Source: a virus. Taken from it: a stretch of DNA of 64,000 bases. Under the pieces are notes generated by a model that had not been told where the DNA came from, searched no databases, and worked only from the letters and a program-made list of their open reading frames with translations. Positions 32,363-41,169 of this stretch are shown in pieces (the first letter of the stretch is position 1; the number at the start of each line of letters is the position of its first letter). The position numbers and the translations under genes are program-made. The stretch lies in the IMG/VR virus record IMGVR_UViG_3300042987_002221, positions 57,205-121,204 of that record. One strand, written 5' to 3'.

Positions 32363-32391
32363 TTGTTTTTACACCTAATTACAGTTATACT
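32363..32391 (+). promoter_or_regulatory. Possible promoter directly before the primase gene
   Basis: TTGTTT, a 17-bp spacer and TATACT. The -10 box lies within ACAGT-TAT-ACTGT and only 3 nt before the first ATG. Confidence 0.4.
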
Positions 32392-32394
32392 GTA

Positions 32395-33363
32395 ATGATG
32401 TTAGATATATTGTCCATTATTCCAGGCAACAAGAAAAAGACCCAAAGTGGCTGGTATAGCTTCAATGGGGTATGTTGTCATCATCGTGGACATAATCCAG
32501 ACAAGCGTGGACGGTCTGGATTAAAGTTTGACAATAATAATTGGTCAATACATTGCTTTAACTGCAATTTCAAATGTGGATTTACATTAGGCAAATCTAT
32601 CAGTAAGAATTGCAGAAGTTTTCTAGCTTGGTGTGGTATCGATCAAGACCAAATCAATAAATGGAATCTGCAAAGTTTACAAAACAAAGATGCATTAGAT
32701 TTAATCACACAAAAGCCAAAAAAGATCAAAATCAAGTTTGACGAATACAAAGTTAAAGAAGGTATAGCAATAGATGTTAATAATAGTGACCATGAAATCT
32801 ATGTTAAATATCTAGCAAGCAGGCATATTGATGCTACACGCTATCCTTTCTTGATTACTCCTGATGTTGCGGGTAGAAATCGCAACAGAATCATCATACC
32901 TTATTTTTACAAGAACAAAATTGTAGGACAAACAAGTAGGTATATTGATAACAAAATTCCAAAATACATTAATGAGCAACCAGAAGGTTATGTATTTGGC
33001 ATAGATTTTCAGAAACCAAATTGGCAATATTGTGTTGTCACCGAGGGAATTTTTGATGCACTATCTATAGATGGATGTGCAATAATGCACAGTGATATTA
33101 ATGATTTACAAGCAAGATTGTTAAGCACTTTACAGCGTCAAATAATCTATGTTCCAGATAGAGATAAAGCAGGGCTTCAAGTGTGCGAACGAGCATTAGA
33201 TTTGGGGTACAAGATTAGTTTACCTGAATGGGATAAAAACATAAAAGATGTAAATGATGCAGTAGTGAAGTACGGTAAATTCAACACCATTCAAAGCATA
33301 TTACAAAATACAACCACAAGTCTTATTAAATTAGAAATGTATAGGAGAAAATTTACGAAATGA
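32395..33363 (+). CDS. 61: DNA primase (T4 gp61-like)
   Basis: It makes RNA primers for the lagging strand with gp41. The 322-residue protein has an N-terminal zinc-binding motif: VCCHH (Cys27/28, His29/30) and CFNCNFKC (Cys54, 57, 61). The TOPRIM core follows, with VTEGIFDALS near residue 218 and YVPDRDKAG near 255. The length is close to T4 gp61 (342). A second ATG one codon downstream is equally possible. The stop overlaps the start of gene 41 (ATGA). Confidence 0.93.
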   Translation: MMLDILSIIPGNKKKTQSGWYSFNGVCCHHRGHNPDKRGRSGLKFDNNNWSIHCFNCNFKCGFTLGKSISKNCRSFLAWCGIDQDQINKWNLQSLQNKDALDLITQKPKKIKIKFDEYKVKEGIAIDVNNSDHEIYVKYLASRHIDATRYPFLITPDVAGRNRNRIIIPYFYKNKIVGQTSRYIDNKIPKYINEQPEGYVFGIDFQKPNWQYCVVTEGIFDALSIDGCAIMHSDINDLQARLLSTLQRQIIYVPDRDKAGLQVCERALDLGYKISLPEWDKNIKDVNDAVVKYGKFNTIQSILQNTTTSLIKLEMYRRKFTK

Positions 33364-34793
33364 CGAATGATTATAGTTATGAAGTTCAACTTTTGTTTTT
33401 GAGGATGATGATAACTAATGCTGAGTTATATACCAGAGTTACCAATATCATGAATCCACAAAACTTTGATAAGAAGTTGAGACCAGTATGTGAATTTATA
33501 GTTGACTATTCTAAGAACTACAATATATTACCAGACCCTATTCAGTTAAAGGCAGTAACCGAAACTGAAGTAGAAATCATTCCTGAATTAAATGATGATC
33601 ATACCAATTGGTTTTTGAAGGAGTTTGAAGCCTTCACCAAGCGTCAAGAATTAGAACGTGCGATATTGAAGAGCGCGGAGTTGTTAGAAAAGAATGAATA
33701 TGGGCCAGTTGAGAAACTAATCAAAGATGCGGTTCAAATTAGTTTGCAAAAAGATATGGGTACAGATTACTTCTATGACCCTAAATCTAGACTTATGGCA
33801 TTAAAGTCTAACAATGGTCAAGTATCGACTGGTTGGCCAAGTATGGACAAGAAACTGTATGGTGGATTTAACAGAGGTGAATTGCAGATTTTTGCAGGGT
33901 CATCTGGTTCAGGTAAAAGTCTATTCATGCAAAACTTAGCAGTTAATTGGGCTCAAGCAGGACTTAATGGTGTATATCTTACACTTGAATTAAGTGAGGG
34001 CCTCTGTAGTATGCGACTTGATAGTATGATGACTGATGTTTCAACCAAAGATATTTTTAAAAATATAGATGATGTTGAACTTAAAATCAAAATGATGGCA
34101 AAACGATCAGGTCAGTTACGTGTTAAGTACATGCCAGCACAGAGTAATGTAAATGATATACGTGCTTATTGCAAGGAACTACAGGTTCAAACTGGTGTAA
34201 AAATTGATTTTTTATGTGTTGATTATTTGGACTTACTGATGCCAGTTGGTGCTAAGGTAAGCCCCAGTGATTTGTTCGTAAAAGACAAGTATGTAAGTGA
34301 AGAACTTAGAAATCTTGCAAAAGAGTTGAATGTATTGTTTGTAACAGCTAGTCAGTTGAATCGTACTGCGGTTGAAGAGATTGAATTTGACCACAGTCAT
34401 ATCAGTGGTGGTATTTCAAAGATCAATACTGCTGATAATGTTTTTGGTATTTTCACAAGTAGAAGTATGCGTGAGCGCGGTCAATATCAATTACAGTTAA
34501 TGAAAACACGATCAAGTTCTGGGGTAGGTCAAAAAATTGAATTAGATTTCAATGTCGAGACATTAAGAATCACAGACCCAGACAAGGGTGAAGACAGTAA
34601 TGTAGGTTACAACAAACCTAATCCTAGTCCTAACAACATTATAGGTACGTTGCAACAAAACAAAGTAAAAATTGATAGTGAAACTGGAGAAATTCTAAAT
34701 ACAGAAAATGAAGGTAAGAAAGTTGTTGCAAATACACAAGGAAACAAATTGAAGGCCTTGTTGAATGATCTAAAGACTAAGAAATATACTTAA
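33360..34793 (+). CDS. 41: Replicative DNA helicase (T4 gp41-like)
   Basis: A hexameric DnaB-family helicase that drives the fork and partners the gp61 primase encoded just upstream. The 477-residue protein has a helical N-domain, Walker A GSSGSGKS at 180-187, Walker B-type FLCVDYLDLLMP near 280-291, and a Gln-containing motif LFVTASQLNRTA near 323. T4 gp41 is 475 residues. The four-base overlap with gene 61 suggests coupled synthesis of the two primosome parts. Confidence 0.94.
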   Translation: MTNDYSYEVQLLFLRMMITNAELYTRVTNIMNPQNFDKKLRPVCEFIVDYSKNYNILPDPIQLKAVTETEVEIIPELNDDHTNWFLKEFEAFTKRQELERAILKSAELLEKNEYGPVEKLIKDAVQISLQKDMGTDYFYDPKSRLMALKSNNGQVSTGWPSMDKKLYGGFNRGELQIFAGSSGSGKSLFMQNLAVNWAQAGLNGVYLTLELSEGLCSMRLDSMMTDVSTKDIFKNIDDVELKIKMMAKRSGQLRVKYMPAQSNVNDIRAYCKELQVQTGVKIDFLCVDYLDLLMPVGAKVSPSDLFVKDKYVSEELRNLAKELNVLFVTASQLNRTAVEEIEFDHSHISGGISKINTADNVFGIFTSRSMRERGQYQLQLMKTRSSSGVGQKIELDFNVETLRITDPDKGEDSNVGYNKPNPSPNNIIGTLQQNKVKIDSETGEILNTENEGKKVVANTQGNKLKALLNDLKTKKYT

Positions 34794-34797
34794 TTCA

Positions 34798-34805
34798 GAT
34801 AAATA
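34798..34805 (+). promoter_or_regulatory. Late promoter GATAAATA
   Basis: It ends 8 nt before the ATG of an 81-residue gene, leaving at most a very short leader. Confidence 0.62.
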
Positions 34806-34813
34806 CTGGTATC

Positions 34814-35059
34814 ATGCAAAAGAAAACTAGAAGCTTGTTAGAAGAATTAGAATCGATAGGCAAGAATCGGGACATTAATTATGTTGTGGAAAACCGAGCC
34901 CACAACATAATTACAAGTGCCATTAATCTACTTGAAATGATCAACAAGCATTATGACAAAGAAACTGCTGAATTGCTTGAAAGAAAACTTTTAAATGCAA
35001 TACGAGTAAAAGATCAATCTAAGTTTTCAAAATCTATAAGGAAAAACCATGAAGTTTAA
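34814..35059 (+). CDS. Small conserved T4-like late protein
   Basis: An 81-residue helical protein (MQKKTRSLLEELESIGKNRD, then VENRAHNIITSAINLLEMI). The same pattern recurs in T4-like cyanophages as a hypothetical virion-associated protein. The end overlaps the next gene by 11 nt. It is probably a structural or assembly factor. Confidence 0.65.
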   Translation: MQKKTRSLLEELESIGKNRDINYVVENRAHNIITSAINLLEMINKHYDKETAELLERKLLNAIRVKDQSKFSKSIRKNHEV

Positions 35060-35954
35060 TGACTTTAAAAATAAAAACTTAGAAGAAGGTTTTTGGGGTA
35101 ATATGTTAGATAAATTTCAAGGTGATACTGCTACTATTGCAAGAAATGAATTCGTCAAAAAATTCTTTCAAAAGGTATACACTGATTTAGATAGTGCTAT
35201 TACAGGTGGGATGGTAGATCCAGATTCAACTGTATTTTTAGGACAACAAGCAAAACCGCAAACACCAACACAACCTCAGGCACAAACTGCTTCACCGCAA
35301 CAAGGACAGGCACTTGATTTAGATGCATATAAACAACGTAGAGATCAAGAACGTGCTGCAGGAACACAAGCACAAAAAGATGCTATGGCTCAAATGCAAC
35401 AAACAGCAGCAACAAATAAAGCAACATCAGCCGCAGATAACGAATTAGTTGCGAGAGTTAAAGCCGAAAAACTAAAACCTGGATTTCAGCAGAACAAAGG
35501 TTTACTTAGACAAGCTGCTGCAAGAGGAATACATGAATCCAAATATGATATTTTAAACAATATTTTTGAAAGTATTCTTAATGAACAAAATGAAGATGGG
35601 ACTATGAGTATAAGTCAATATCTTTATTCATGGGTTGACAAATATTCAGGTTTAGATTTTAACGCAAATCCAGAAACAGGAAAACGCTTAATAGCATTGA
35701 TAAATGATGTTCAAAAATCATATAAGCAAGACAAAGCAAGAGATGCAATGAATAAATTAGCAAATGCAGTATATGCATTAAGTTTTCAAGGTAAAGCTAC
35801 AGCACCAAGTTATAACAGTGCAGCTACTGCACCGCAAGGTAAAAATTATTCAGCAGAAGATTTTTCTACTCAACTTGTTAACTTAATGCAAGCTTTTGCT
35901 CAAAAGTATCCTAGAGAATTCGCTATGTTCAAACAACAAATGAACAAGCCATAA
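35049..35954 (+). CDS. Probable internal head protein
   Basis: A 301-residue protein rich in Ala and Gln in the middle (residues 70-130). The N-terminus MKFNDFKNKNLEEGFWGNM contains L-E-E|G, matching the T4 prohead-protease rule, so the first 13 residues could be a capsid-targeting leader. SVNEGWFADTLKSVG in the GVAEG protein looks similar. The C-terminal part is helical. Packaging inside the capsid is inference. Confidence 0.6.
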   Translation: MKFNDFKNKNLEEGFWGNMLDKFQGDTATIARNEFVKKFFQKVYTDLDSAITGGMVDPDSTVFLGQQAKPQTPTQPQAQTASPQQGQALDLDAYKQRRDQERAAGTQAQKDAMAQMQQTAATNKATSAADNELVARVKAEKLKPGFQQNKGLLRQAAARGIHESKYDILNNIFESILNEQNEDGTMSISQYLYSWVDKYSGLDFNANPETGKRLIALINDVQKSYKQDKARDAMNKLANAVYALSFQGKATAPSYNSAATAPQGKNYSAEDFSTQLVNLMQAFAQKYPREFAMFKQQMNKP

Positions 35955-35987
35955 TTATATCCTCAAACCGAATTTTTTAGTATTTGG

Positions 35988-35995
35988 AATAAATA
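35988..35995 (+). promoter_or_regulatory. Late promoter AATAAATA with palindromic leader
   Basis: It is followed by GAGCAATTGCTC, a perfect palindrome that could form a leader stem, then AAAGGAAAAATAAA before the start. Confidence 0.6.
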
Positions 35996-36034
35996 TGTGT
36001 AGAGCAATTGCTCACAACATAAAGGAAAAATAAA

Positions 36035-36424
36035 ATGGCACAATTTACAAGAACACATGGTGACTTTCAACCAGTAATGAACTATGATGCACCAGACTAT
36101 ACCGTCGGTGCAGTTAATGCGATCACTTCAGCCGCAACAGTACAACCTCAAGGTCCAAAGCTTGACTTTGCAACAGTTACTTTCACTGGTACTGGTACAA
36201 CTGGCGCTCAAATTCTAGCAACTATCAATGCTATTCAGCAACTTGCTGTTATCTACATGTATGAATTCACAACTGATACCAATGACACATTGGCAGTTGC
36301 ATTCTACCCAATCAATGCATGGGGCGATGTTACAGCAACAGGCGCTGGTACACTAGATGCTGCTATTACTGCTGCTGCAGGCGAAGCTGTAAGTATTGCT
36401 GCTACAGCAACATTCACTGGTTAA
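36035..36424 (+). CDS. Small abundant virion protein candidate
   Basis: A 129-residue protein dominated by Ala, Thr, Gly and Val (TFTGTGTTGAQILATINAIQQ), with no Cys and few charges. Such a composition is typical of head-decoration or fibre proteins. It has its own late promoter, a good ribosome site and a strong terminator, as for a highly made structural protein. The location in the virion is unknown. Confidence 0.68.
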   Translation: MAQFTRTHGDFQPVMNYDAPDYTVGAVNAITSAATVQPQGPKLDFATVTFTGTGTTGAQILATINAIQQLAVIYMYEFTTDTNDTLAVAFYPINAWGDVTATGAGTLDAAITAAAGEAVSIAATATFTG

Positions 36425-36441
36425 TAAAACCAATCTCTAGC

Positions 36442-36473
36442 AAAAACCTGAGAAATATTTCTCAGGTTTTTTT
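36442..36473 (+). terminator. Strong rho-independent terminator
   Basis: A long perfect stem around AACCTGAGAAA/TTTCTCAGGTT followed by seven T. Confidence 0.9.
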
Positions 36474-36476
36474 ACC

Positions 36477-36484
36477 ATTAAATA
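36477..36484 (+). promoter_or_regulatory. Late promoter ATTAAATA abutting a start codon
   Basis: It ends 5 nt before the ATG at 36490 and lies just after the strong terminator. Confidence 0.5.
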
Positions 36485-36489
36485 TTTTA

Positions 36490-36921
36490 ATGAGTTTTAG
36501 GATATTATGTTATACGCTATTTGATGTTACTTTTTCGGAAATGAACATAAGAGCCAAACCAGATCCAAACAACACGCAAGAGTGGATTAAAAAGAGAAAT
36601 AGTAAATGCAATTTTGACACGATTCAACAGTTGATTTCACTTAGATCACAACCAGAAATAGTTGTATTTCCTAAAATGATAAGTTTCGCTGATAATACAT
36701 TTTTTGGTACACGATACAAAAACCAAAACTTAAAAGGTTGGAAATTTGTTTTTGAAGTACAACATGCTAAAGTCTTTGATCTTGAAGAAGAAAAATTGAA
36801 ATTACTGTATACTGATTGTCATAACGTTCCTATGTTATTGACCGGAGAAGAAATAAATAGTTTGAGTCCTATTTTAGAGACAACATTAAATAATAAAAAT
36901 ATACATTTTGAGTATGAATAA
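36490..36921 (+). CDS. Conserved T4-like hypothetical protein
   Basis: A 143-residue protein beginning MSFRILCYTLFDVTFSEM, with RNSKCNFDTIQQLISLRSQPE and FVFEVQHAKVFD. It resembles a protein of unknown role kept in T4-like cyanophages. The start was chosen at the ATG after the terminator and late motif; the longer frame upstream is the shadow of the Ala-rich virion gene. Confidence 0.68.
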   Translation: MSFRILCYTLFDVTFSEMNIRAKPDPNNTQEWIKKRNSKCNFDTIQQLISLRSQPEIVVFPKMISFADNTFFGTRYKNQNLKGWKFVFEVQHAKVFDLEEEKLKLLYTDCHNVPMLLTGEEINSLSPILETTLNNKNIHFEYE

Positions 36922-37384
36922 AAACCTAAATAAAATTGAAAAGTTTTTCAACACATCGTTATCAGAAGAAGTAAAAAACTTCTGTATGTTTAAAACCGAT
37001 AATGGTTACGAACTATTTTGTAGGTATGAAGTTTTCAAACAAAATGGTCTTTTTCATGTCAAACAAAAATATAACTACACGGAGAAAACATTTTCTTCAT
37101 TAATCAATGCTTTTTCTTGGTGTGTGTTTGATCATAGGAACAAAATATTGAAAGCCAATGCATTAGAAAAACTAGATAACTATCTAAATAGTGCTAATTT
37201 TGATATAACTCTTTACTCTAAACTTTTGACAACAAAAAATTTGTCCATCGAAAGTGAATCATTGTATTTGAACAAACTAAACGAAGGTGAATTGAAAAAG
37301 AAAAAGATAGAAAAGGAAATTAATTTCTACAATAAAGAAGCGATTTTGTGGCAAGAGAAACAACTCTATGCACAAAAAAATTAA
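36914..37384 (+). CDS. Hypothetical protein
   Basis: A 156-residue, Lys- and Phe-rich protein overlapping the previous gene by 8 nt, with a helical C-terminus (LNEGELKKKKIEKEINFYNKE). No family is recognised. It is probably translated together with its upstream neighbour. Confidence 0.6.
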   Translation: MNKNLNKIEKFFNTSLSEEVKNFCMFKTDNGYELFCRYEVFKQNGLFHVKQKYNYTEKTFSSLINAFSWCVFDHRNKILKANALEKLDNYLNSANFDITLYSKLLTTKNLSIESESLYLNKLNEGELKKKKIEKEINFYNKEAILWQEKQLYAQKN

Positions 37385-37391
37385 AAGGTAT

Positions 37392-37399
37392 GATAAATA
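37392..37399 (+). promoter_or_regulatory. Late promoter GATAAATA
   Basis: It lies 28 nt before the ATG of the 232-residue virion or core protein, which supports that start over an earlier in-frame ATG inside the gene before. Confidence 0.65.
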
Positions 37400-37427
37400 C
37401 TTTATAACTATTTCAGAAAGTAACACT

Positions 37428-38126
37428 ATGAGATTACAATCATTTGACTCTAAAAAAACCGCTGCTAAGGCTCTTAAAGAAAATTACAATGTTAAATTTG
37501 ATACCAGCAGGCTAAACAAACATGAAACAAAACTCATGTTGAACAAAGTCAGAAAACTTGCTATGGAGGCAAGGAAAGAAAGTAATTTTTATGACATAAA
37601 AACAAATCCATCCTATATGAAATTAGTTTTTATGGAACAAGCATTGGTTGAGCATTACAATATTTTATTACGCAATCCTTCTGCTAAAATAATTGTTGAA
37701 GCTAGCAAAGTAGAAGAATCACAAGTTTATTTGGCTGCACAAGAAATAGTTGATAGTGTTCAGAAAATGATTGTTGATGTCAGCGATACTTTAGTCAAAG
37801 AGTTACCTGCATTAGTTCAAAGTATCACCTCTGATATTGGGGTAAATCAAGGTCAGCAATATGAACAAAAAGTAACTGAAACATTGAAGAACCTTTCTGC
37901 TCAACTTGATCAATCCAAAAAAGAATTAGAACAGGCGTTAATGATTATTGAAGGACAAGACGTTGGATTCCAAGACGAAACTGAACCAGATATGGGAATG
38001 GATGCATCTGAACCTGACATGGATATACCACCAGCACCTGAAATGGCTGGTGATGAAGAATTAGACGATTTTGAAGAGCCACCTGAGACAATGGAAATTC
38101 CTGGTGCAGGAAGATCAAAAAGATAA
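37428..38126 (+). CDS. Prohead core or virion structural protein candidate
   Basis: A 232-residue protein. The N-terminal half is basic and helical, the middle has VYLAAQEIVDSVQKMIVDVSD and coiled-coil LSAQLDQSKKELEQALMII, and the tail is acidic and Pro/Met-rich (EPDMGMDASEPDMDIPPAPEM). This layout, with SQVYLAAQ, resembles a structural protein of T4-like cyanophages that may belong to the prohead core. The start is set by the late promoter spacing. Confidence 0.62.
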   Translation: MRLQSFDSKKTAAKALKENYNVKFDTSRLNKHETKLMLNKVRKLAMEARKESNFYDIKTNPSYMKLVFMEQALVEHYNILLRNPSAKIIVEASKVEESQVYLAAQEIVDSVQKMIVDVSDTLVKELPALVQSITSDIGVNQGQQYEQKVTETLKNLSAQLDQSKKELEQALMIIEGQDVGFQDETEPDMGMDASEPDMDIPPAPEMAGDEELDDFEEPPETMEIPGAGRSKR

Positions 38127-38128
38127 TT

Positions 38129-38449
38129 ATGTTTCTTTTTGAATTCAGTGATGATCCAATGGTGACTAGGTTGATTGCCGTCACCGATCAATTAAAAACG
38201 GATTTAGAAAAAGATAAAAAAAAGAAGCCAGAAACATTAGATGAATTTCTGGCTTATTTGCGTAAGTATGATATTACATTAGATCAGAATGATCTTTTTA
38301 AAATGATCAAAAAACCTCCTCTGAAAAACATCATAAGTGATATAAAAAATAAACAAATTATTTTCAGGGGATATGAAGAGCCAAAAGAACCAAAAGAAAA
38401 AACTGATAGTATTGTCAAGCAGATGGCTAAAAAAGCTTCAAATCTATAA
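38129..38449 (+). CDS. Hypothetical protein following the core candidate
   Basis: A 106-residue Lys-rich protein (MFLFEFSDDPMVTRLIAVTDQLK) with TLDEFLAYLRKYDITLDQNDLFKMIK in the middle. It starts 2 nt after the preceding gene. The N-terminus and helix-rich body fit an accessory head protein, but no family is known. Confidence 0.6.
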   Translation: MFLFEFSDDPMVTRLIAVTDQLKTDLEKDKKKKPETLDEFLAYLRKYDITLDQNDLFKMIKKPPLKNIISDIKNKQIIFRGYEEPKEPKEKTDSIVKQMAKKASNL

Positions 38450-38514
38450 ATTTTACCTATATGCTTGAAGTTAGGTAATTAATAAGTTAATATAGTTATT
38501 AACTTGTATTTTAC

Positions 38515-39204
38515 ATGACTAAACTTATACAAAAATTTGACTATCATAAGCTTAATAGGTTAGACACAGGAAATGGACGAAGATATTTAAGTCCAGATGG
38601 TGAAAAACTTCCCTCTGTTACAACTGTGCTTGAAGCTACTAAAAGTGAAGAAAGTAAAAAAGCTTTACTTAATTGGCGAAAAAGAGTAGGGGAACAAAAA
38701 GCAAAAGAAATTACTACGGAAGCCGCAGGCCGCGGAACACGTATGCATAAATTTCTTGAAGACTATATTAAAACAGGATCACTGAGCGAGCCTGGATCCA
38801 ATCCATACAGCAAACAAAGCCACTTAATGGCTCAAACTATTATTGCTAATGGTTTAGTAAATTGTGATGAATTTTGGGGAATGGAAATATCACTTTATTT
38901 TCCTAAAATCTATGCAGGTACAACCGATTTAGTTGGGATGCATAATGGCAGTCCTGCTATTATGGATCATAAACAAACCAATAAGCTAAAGAAAAAAGAA
39001 TGGATTGAAGATTATTTTTTGCAATTGGCAGCTTACGCTAATGCACATAATGAAGTATATAATACCGATATTCGTAAAGGTGTGATTTTTATGTGTTCAG
39101 CAGATAACATATATCAAGAGTTCATAATTGAAGGTAATGAATTTGATCATTGGTCTAATCAATGGTTTAAGCGTTTAGAGGAGTACTACACTAAGTTCCT
39201 TTGA
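38515..39204 (+). CDS. RecB-like PD-(D/E)XK exonuclease
   Basis: A 229-residue nuclease. Motifs in order are GRGTRMHKFLEDYI near residue 72, AGTTDLVG with the first catalytic Asp near 138, IMDHKQT with Asp and Lys near 150-152, and YFLQLAAYA carrying the Q-x-x-x-Y of the RecB family. Similar stand-alone exonucleases occur in T4-like cyanophages. It probably degrades host DNA or processes ends. It sits among virion genes with no obvious late motif of its own. Confidence 0.86.
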   Translation: MTKLIQKFDYHKLNRLDTGNGRRYLSPDGEKLPSVTTVLEATKSEESKKALLNWRKRVGEQKAKEITTEAAGRGTRMHKFLEDYIKTGSLSEPGSNPYSKQSHLMAQTIIANGLVNCDEFWGMEISLYFPKIYAGTTDLVGMHNGSPAIMDHKQTNKLKKKEWIEDYFLQLAAYANAHNEVYNTDIRKGVIFMCSADNIYQEFIIEGNEFDHWSNQWFKRLEEYYTKFL

Positions 39205-39212
39205 AAGTGTGT

Positions 39213-39220
39213 GATAAATA
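39213..39220 (+). promoter_or_regulatory. Late promoter GATAAATA
   Basis: It lies 23 nt before the 606-residue fibre-type gene, with AGAAGGAATTAAGA as ribosome site. Confidence 0.65.
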
Positions 39221-39243
39221 CACTAAAGTAGAAGGAATTAAGA

Positions 39244-41064
39244 ATGGCAATAGTCCAAATTTCAAAATTACAACAAAGATCAGGCAACTTAGTAGATTTA
39301 CCTCAACTAGACGAAGCTGAATTTGGTTGGGCGTCTGATGTAAAAAAACTTTACATAGGTAAAGAAACTCCAGTAGAAAACATTGAAGTTTTAACTTCAT
39401 ATTCAACTATTAGTTTCAGTCAGATTGATGGCTCTGTTGGAAATTTAAACATCGTGCAAGGTAATCTTGCTAATGGACAAGTTTTAACATACACCGGTAC
39501 AGAATGGACTAATCGAGGAGCCACTTCAGGCGGATTAATAAATTTAGGTAATGTATCAAATGTAAAAATTACAGGCGGAGCAGCAAGTTATGTTCTAACT
39601 ACTGACGGTACTGGAAACTTGTCATTTAGTCCCCAAGGTGTTTTATACACAAATATATTAGCGGTTTCTAGTGCTGCAACGGGTATAATGACCGTAGCAA
39701 ATACTACTCCTTATACAAATGGACAATCTATTACCGTTTCGGGAGTATTAGGAACTAACGCAAACACCGTCATAAATGGTCAAACACTATATGTACAGCT
39801 AGCAGTTGATTTTGCTACAACCGGAAATGTAAGTTTATACACTGATTCAGGATTAACAACAGGTTTAAATACTACCACCTTAACAGCGACTCCAAATACA
39901 GGTATTGCAACTGCCGTATTAAGTACAGGTGGAGGCGTAATAGGTGCAGGTGGTTCAAATACACAGGTGCAATTTAATGATGGTAGCTTCCTTGCAGGAA
40001 ACAGTAACTTTACATTTAACAAAACTACTTCAGTATTGACAGTGGTAGGAAATATCAGTGTAGGTAATTTAACTGCAACAAGTTCAATAAGTGGATCAAC
40101 ACTTACATCAACAGTAAGTACTGGTACAGCGCCACTTACTGTGACCAGTACTACTAGAGTTACAAACTTAAATGTTGCAAGAGCAGGAAATGCAGATAGT
40201 TTACAGACCAATACACAAACTACAGGTACATTTTTTCCTGTATTTGTAAGTGCAAGTTCAAATGCAAACTATGCATTGAATAGTAATACAAATTTAGTGT
40301 TTAATGCAGCAACAGGAAATTTATCTACTACAATTTTAAATGCTACCGGTAATGTATCTGGCGGTAATATTACCACTGCTGGTGTTGTTTCAGCTACTGG
40401 TAATGTATCTGGTGGCAATATTACCACTGCTGGTGTTGTTTCAGCTACTGGTAATGTATCTGGTGGAAATATAACCACAGCAAATACTGTTTCAGGTTCT
40501 TTGTTGACAGGAACACTAACAACTGCATCACAGCCAAATGTAACAAGCGTCAGCACTTCTTTTACTAATCTTACATTTGCCAATGCTCAATCTATTACAG
40601 GAAACAATTTGTCATTGACAACAGGTGCAAATACCAACCCCGGTACTATAACAGGGAATTGGACTTTAACAACAGGTAGTAGACTGCAAGCTACATATGC
40701 GGACTTAGCAGAATATTATTCGGCAGATGATTATTATCAGCCAGGTACTGTATTAGAATTTGGTGGAATGTTTGATGTTACTTTAGCAAGTGACGGGACA
40801 AACAAAGTAGCTGGAGTAGTTTCAACTGAACCAGCCTATGCAATGAATGCAAAATGTCCTGGATTAGCAGTTGCAATAGCGTTACAAGGAAGAGTTCCAT
40901 GCAAAGTAAGAGGTAACATAGAAAAAGGCGATATGTTAATTAGTGCGGGGAATGGATTCGCTAGAGCTTCAATGAATCCTACAATAGGTTCTGTAATAGG
41001 GAAAGCATTAGAAAACTTTAACGGAACAGAAGGTACTATAGAAGTAGCTGTAGGAAGACTGTAA
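39244..41064 (+). CDS. Tail-fibre or surface structural protein
   Basis: A 606-residue protein. The N-terminal EAEFGWASDVKKLYIGKE resembles the attachment end of phage fibre proteins. The middle is a repetitive Gly/Asn/Thr/Ser shaft with an exact 17-residue repeat (ATGNVSGGNITTAGVVS). The C-terminal 125 residues (YADLAEYYSADDYYQPGTVLEFGG to GTIEVAVGRL) form a domain found at the ends of several T4-like phage structural proteins. Late expressed. The exact particle position is unknown. Confidence 0.75.
   Translation: MAIVQISKLQQRSGNLVDLPQLDEAEFGWASDVKKLYIGKETPVENIEVLTSYSTISFSQIDGSVGNLNIVQGNLANGQVLTYTGTEWTNRGATSGGLINLGNVSNVKITGGAASYVLTTDGTGNLSFSPQGVLYTNILAVSSAATGIMTVANTTPYTNGQSITVSGVLGTNANTVINGQTLYVQLAVDFATTGNVSLYTDSGLTTGLNTTTLTATPNTGIATAVLSTGGGVIGAGGSNTQVQFNDGSFLAGNSNFTFNKTTSVLTVVGNISVGNLTATSSISGSTLTSTVSTGTAPLTVTSTTRVTNLNVARAGNADSLQTNTQTTGTFFPVFVSASSNANYALNSNTNLVFNAATGNLSTTILNATGNVSGGNITTAGVVSATGNVSGGNITTAGVVSATGNVSGGNITTANTVSGSLLTGTLTTASQPNVTSVSTSFTNLTFANAQSITGNNLSLTTGANTNPGTITGNWTLTTGSRLQATYADLAEYYSADDYYQPGTVLEFGGMFDVTLASDGTNKVAGVVSTEPAYAMNAKCPGLAVAIALQGRVPCKVRGNIEKGDMLISAGNGFARASMNPTIGSVIGKALENFNGTEGTIEVAVGRL
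40342..40494 (+). repeat. Three tandem 51-nt repeats in the fibre gene
   Basis: Units start at 40342, 40393 and 40444. The first two are nearly identical; the third diverges after its first half. Each encodes 17 residues of the shaft. Confidence 0.9.
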
Positions 41065-41078
41065 ATTTTATCCCATTT

Positions 41079-41086
41079 GATAAATA
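41079..41086 (+). promoter_or_regulatory. Late promoter GATAAATA
   Basis: It lies 83 nt before the next structural gene. The leader can pair ATTCAC-ATAGG-GTGAAT (about 41095-41111). Confidence 0.6.
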
Positions 41087-41169
41087 CTGCATATATTCAC
41101 ATAGGGTGAATTTATGCAGTACCCACTGCGTAGCGACTAGAACTCGCATATTTAATAAAGGAAAAACAA

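Noticed and set aside
35995-36033. A 12-codon leader peptide before the 129-residue virion gene
   Set aside because: Its ATG overlaps the late promoter motif, so it would lie upstream of the expected transcript start.
36319-36489. N-terminal Cys-rich extension of the 143-residue protein
   Set aside because: It is the shifted frame of the preceding Ala/Thr-rich virion gene and crosses a strong terminator.
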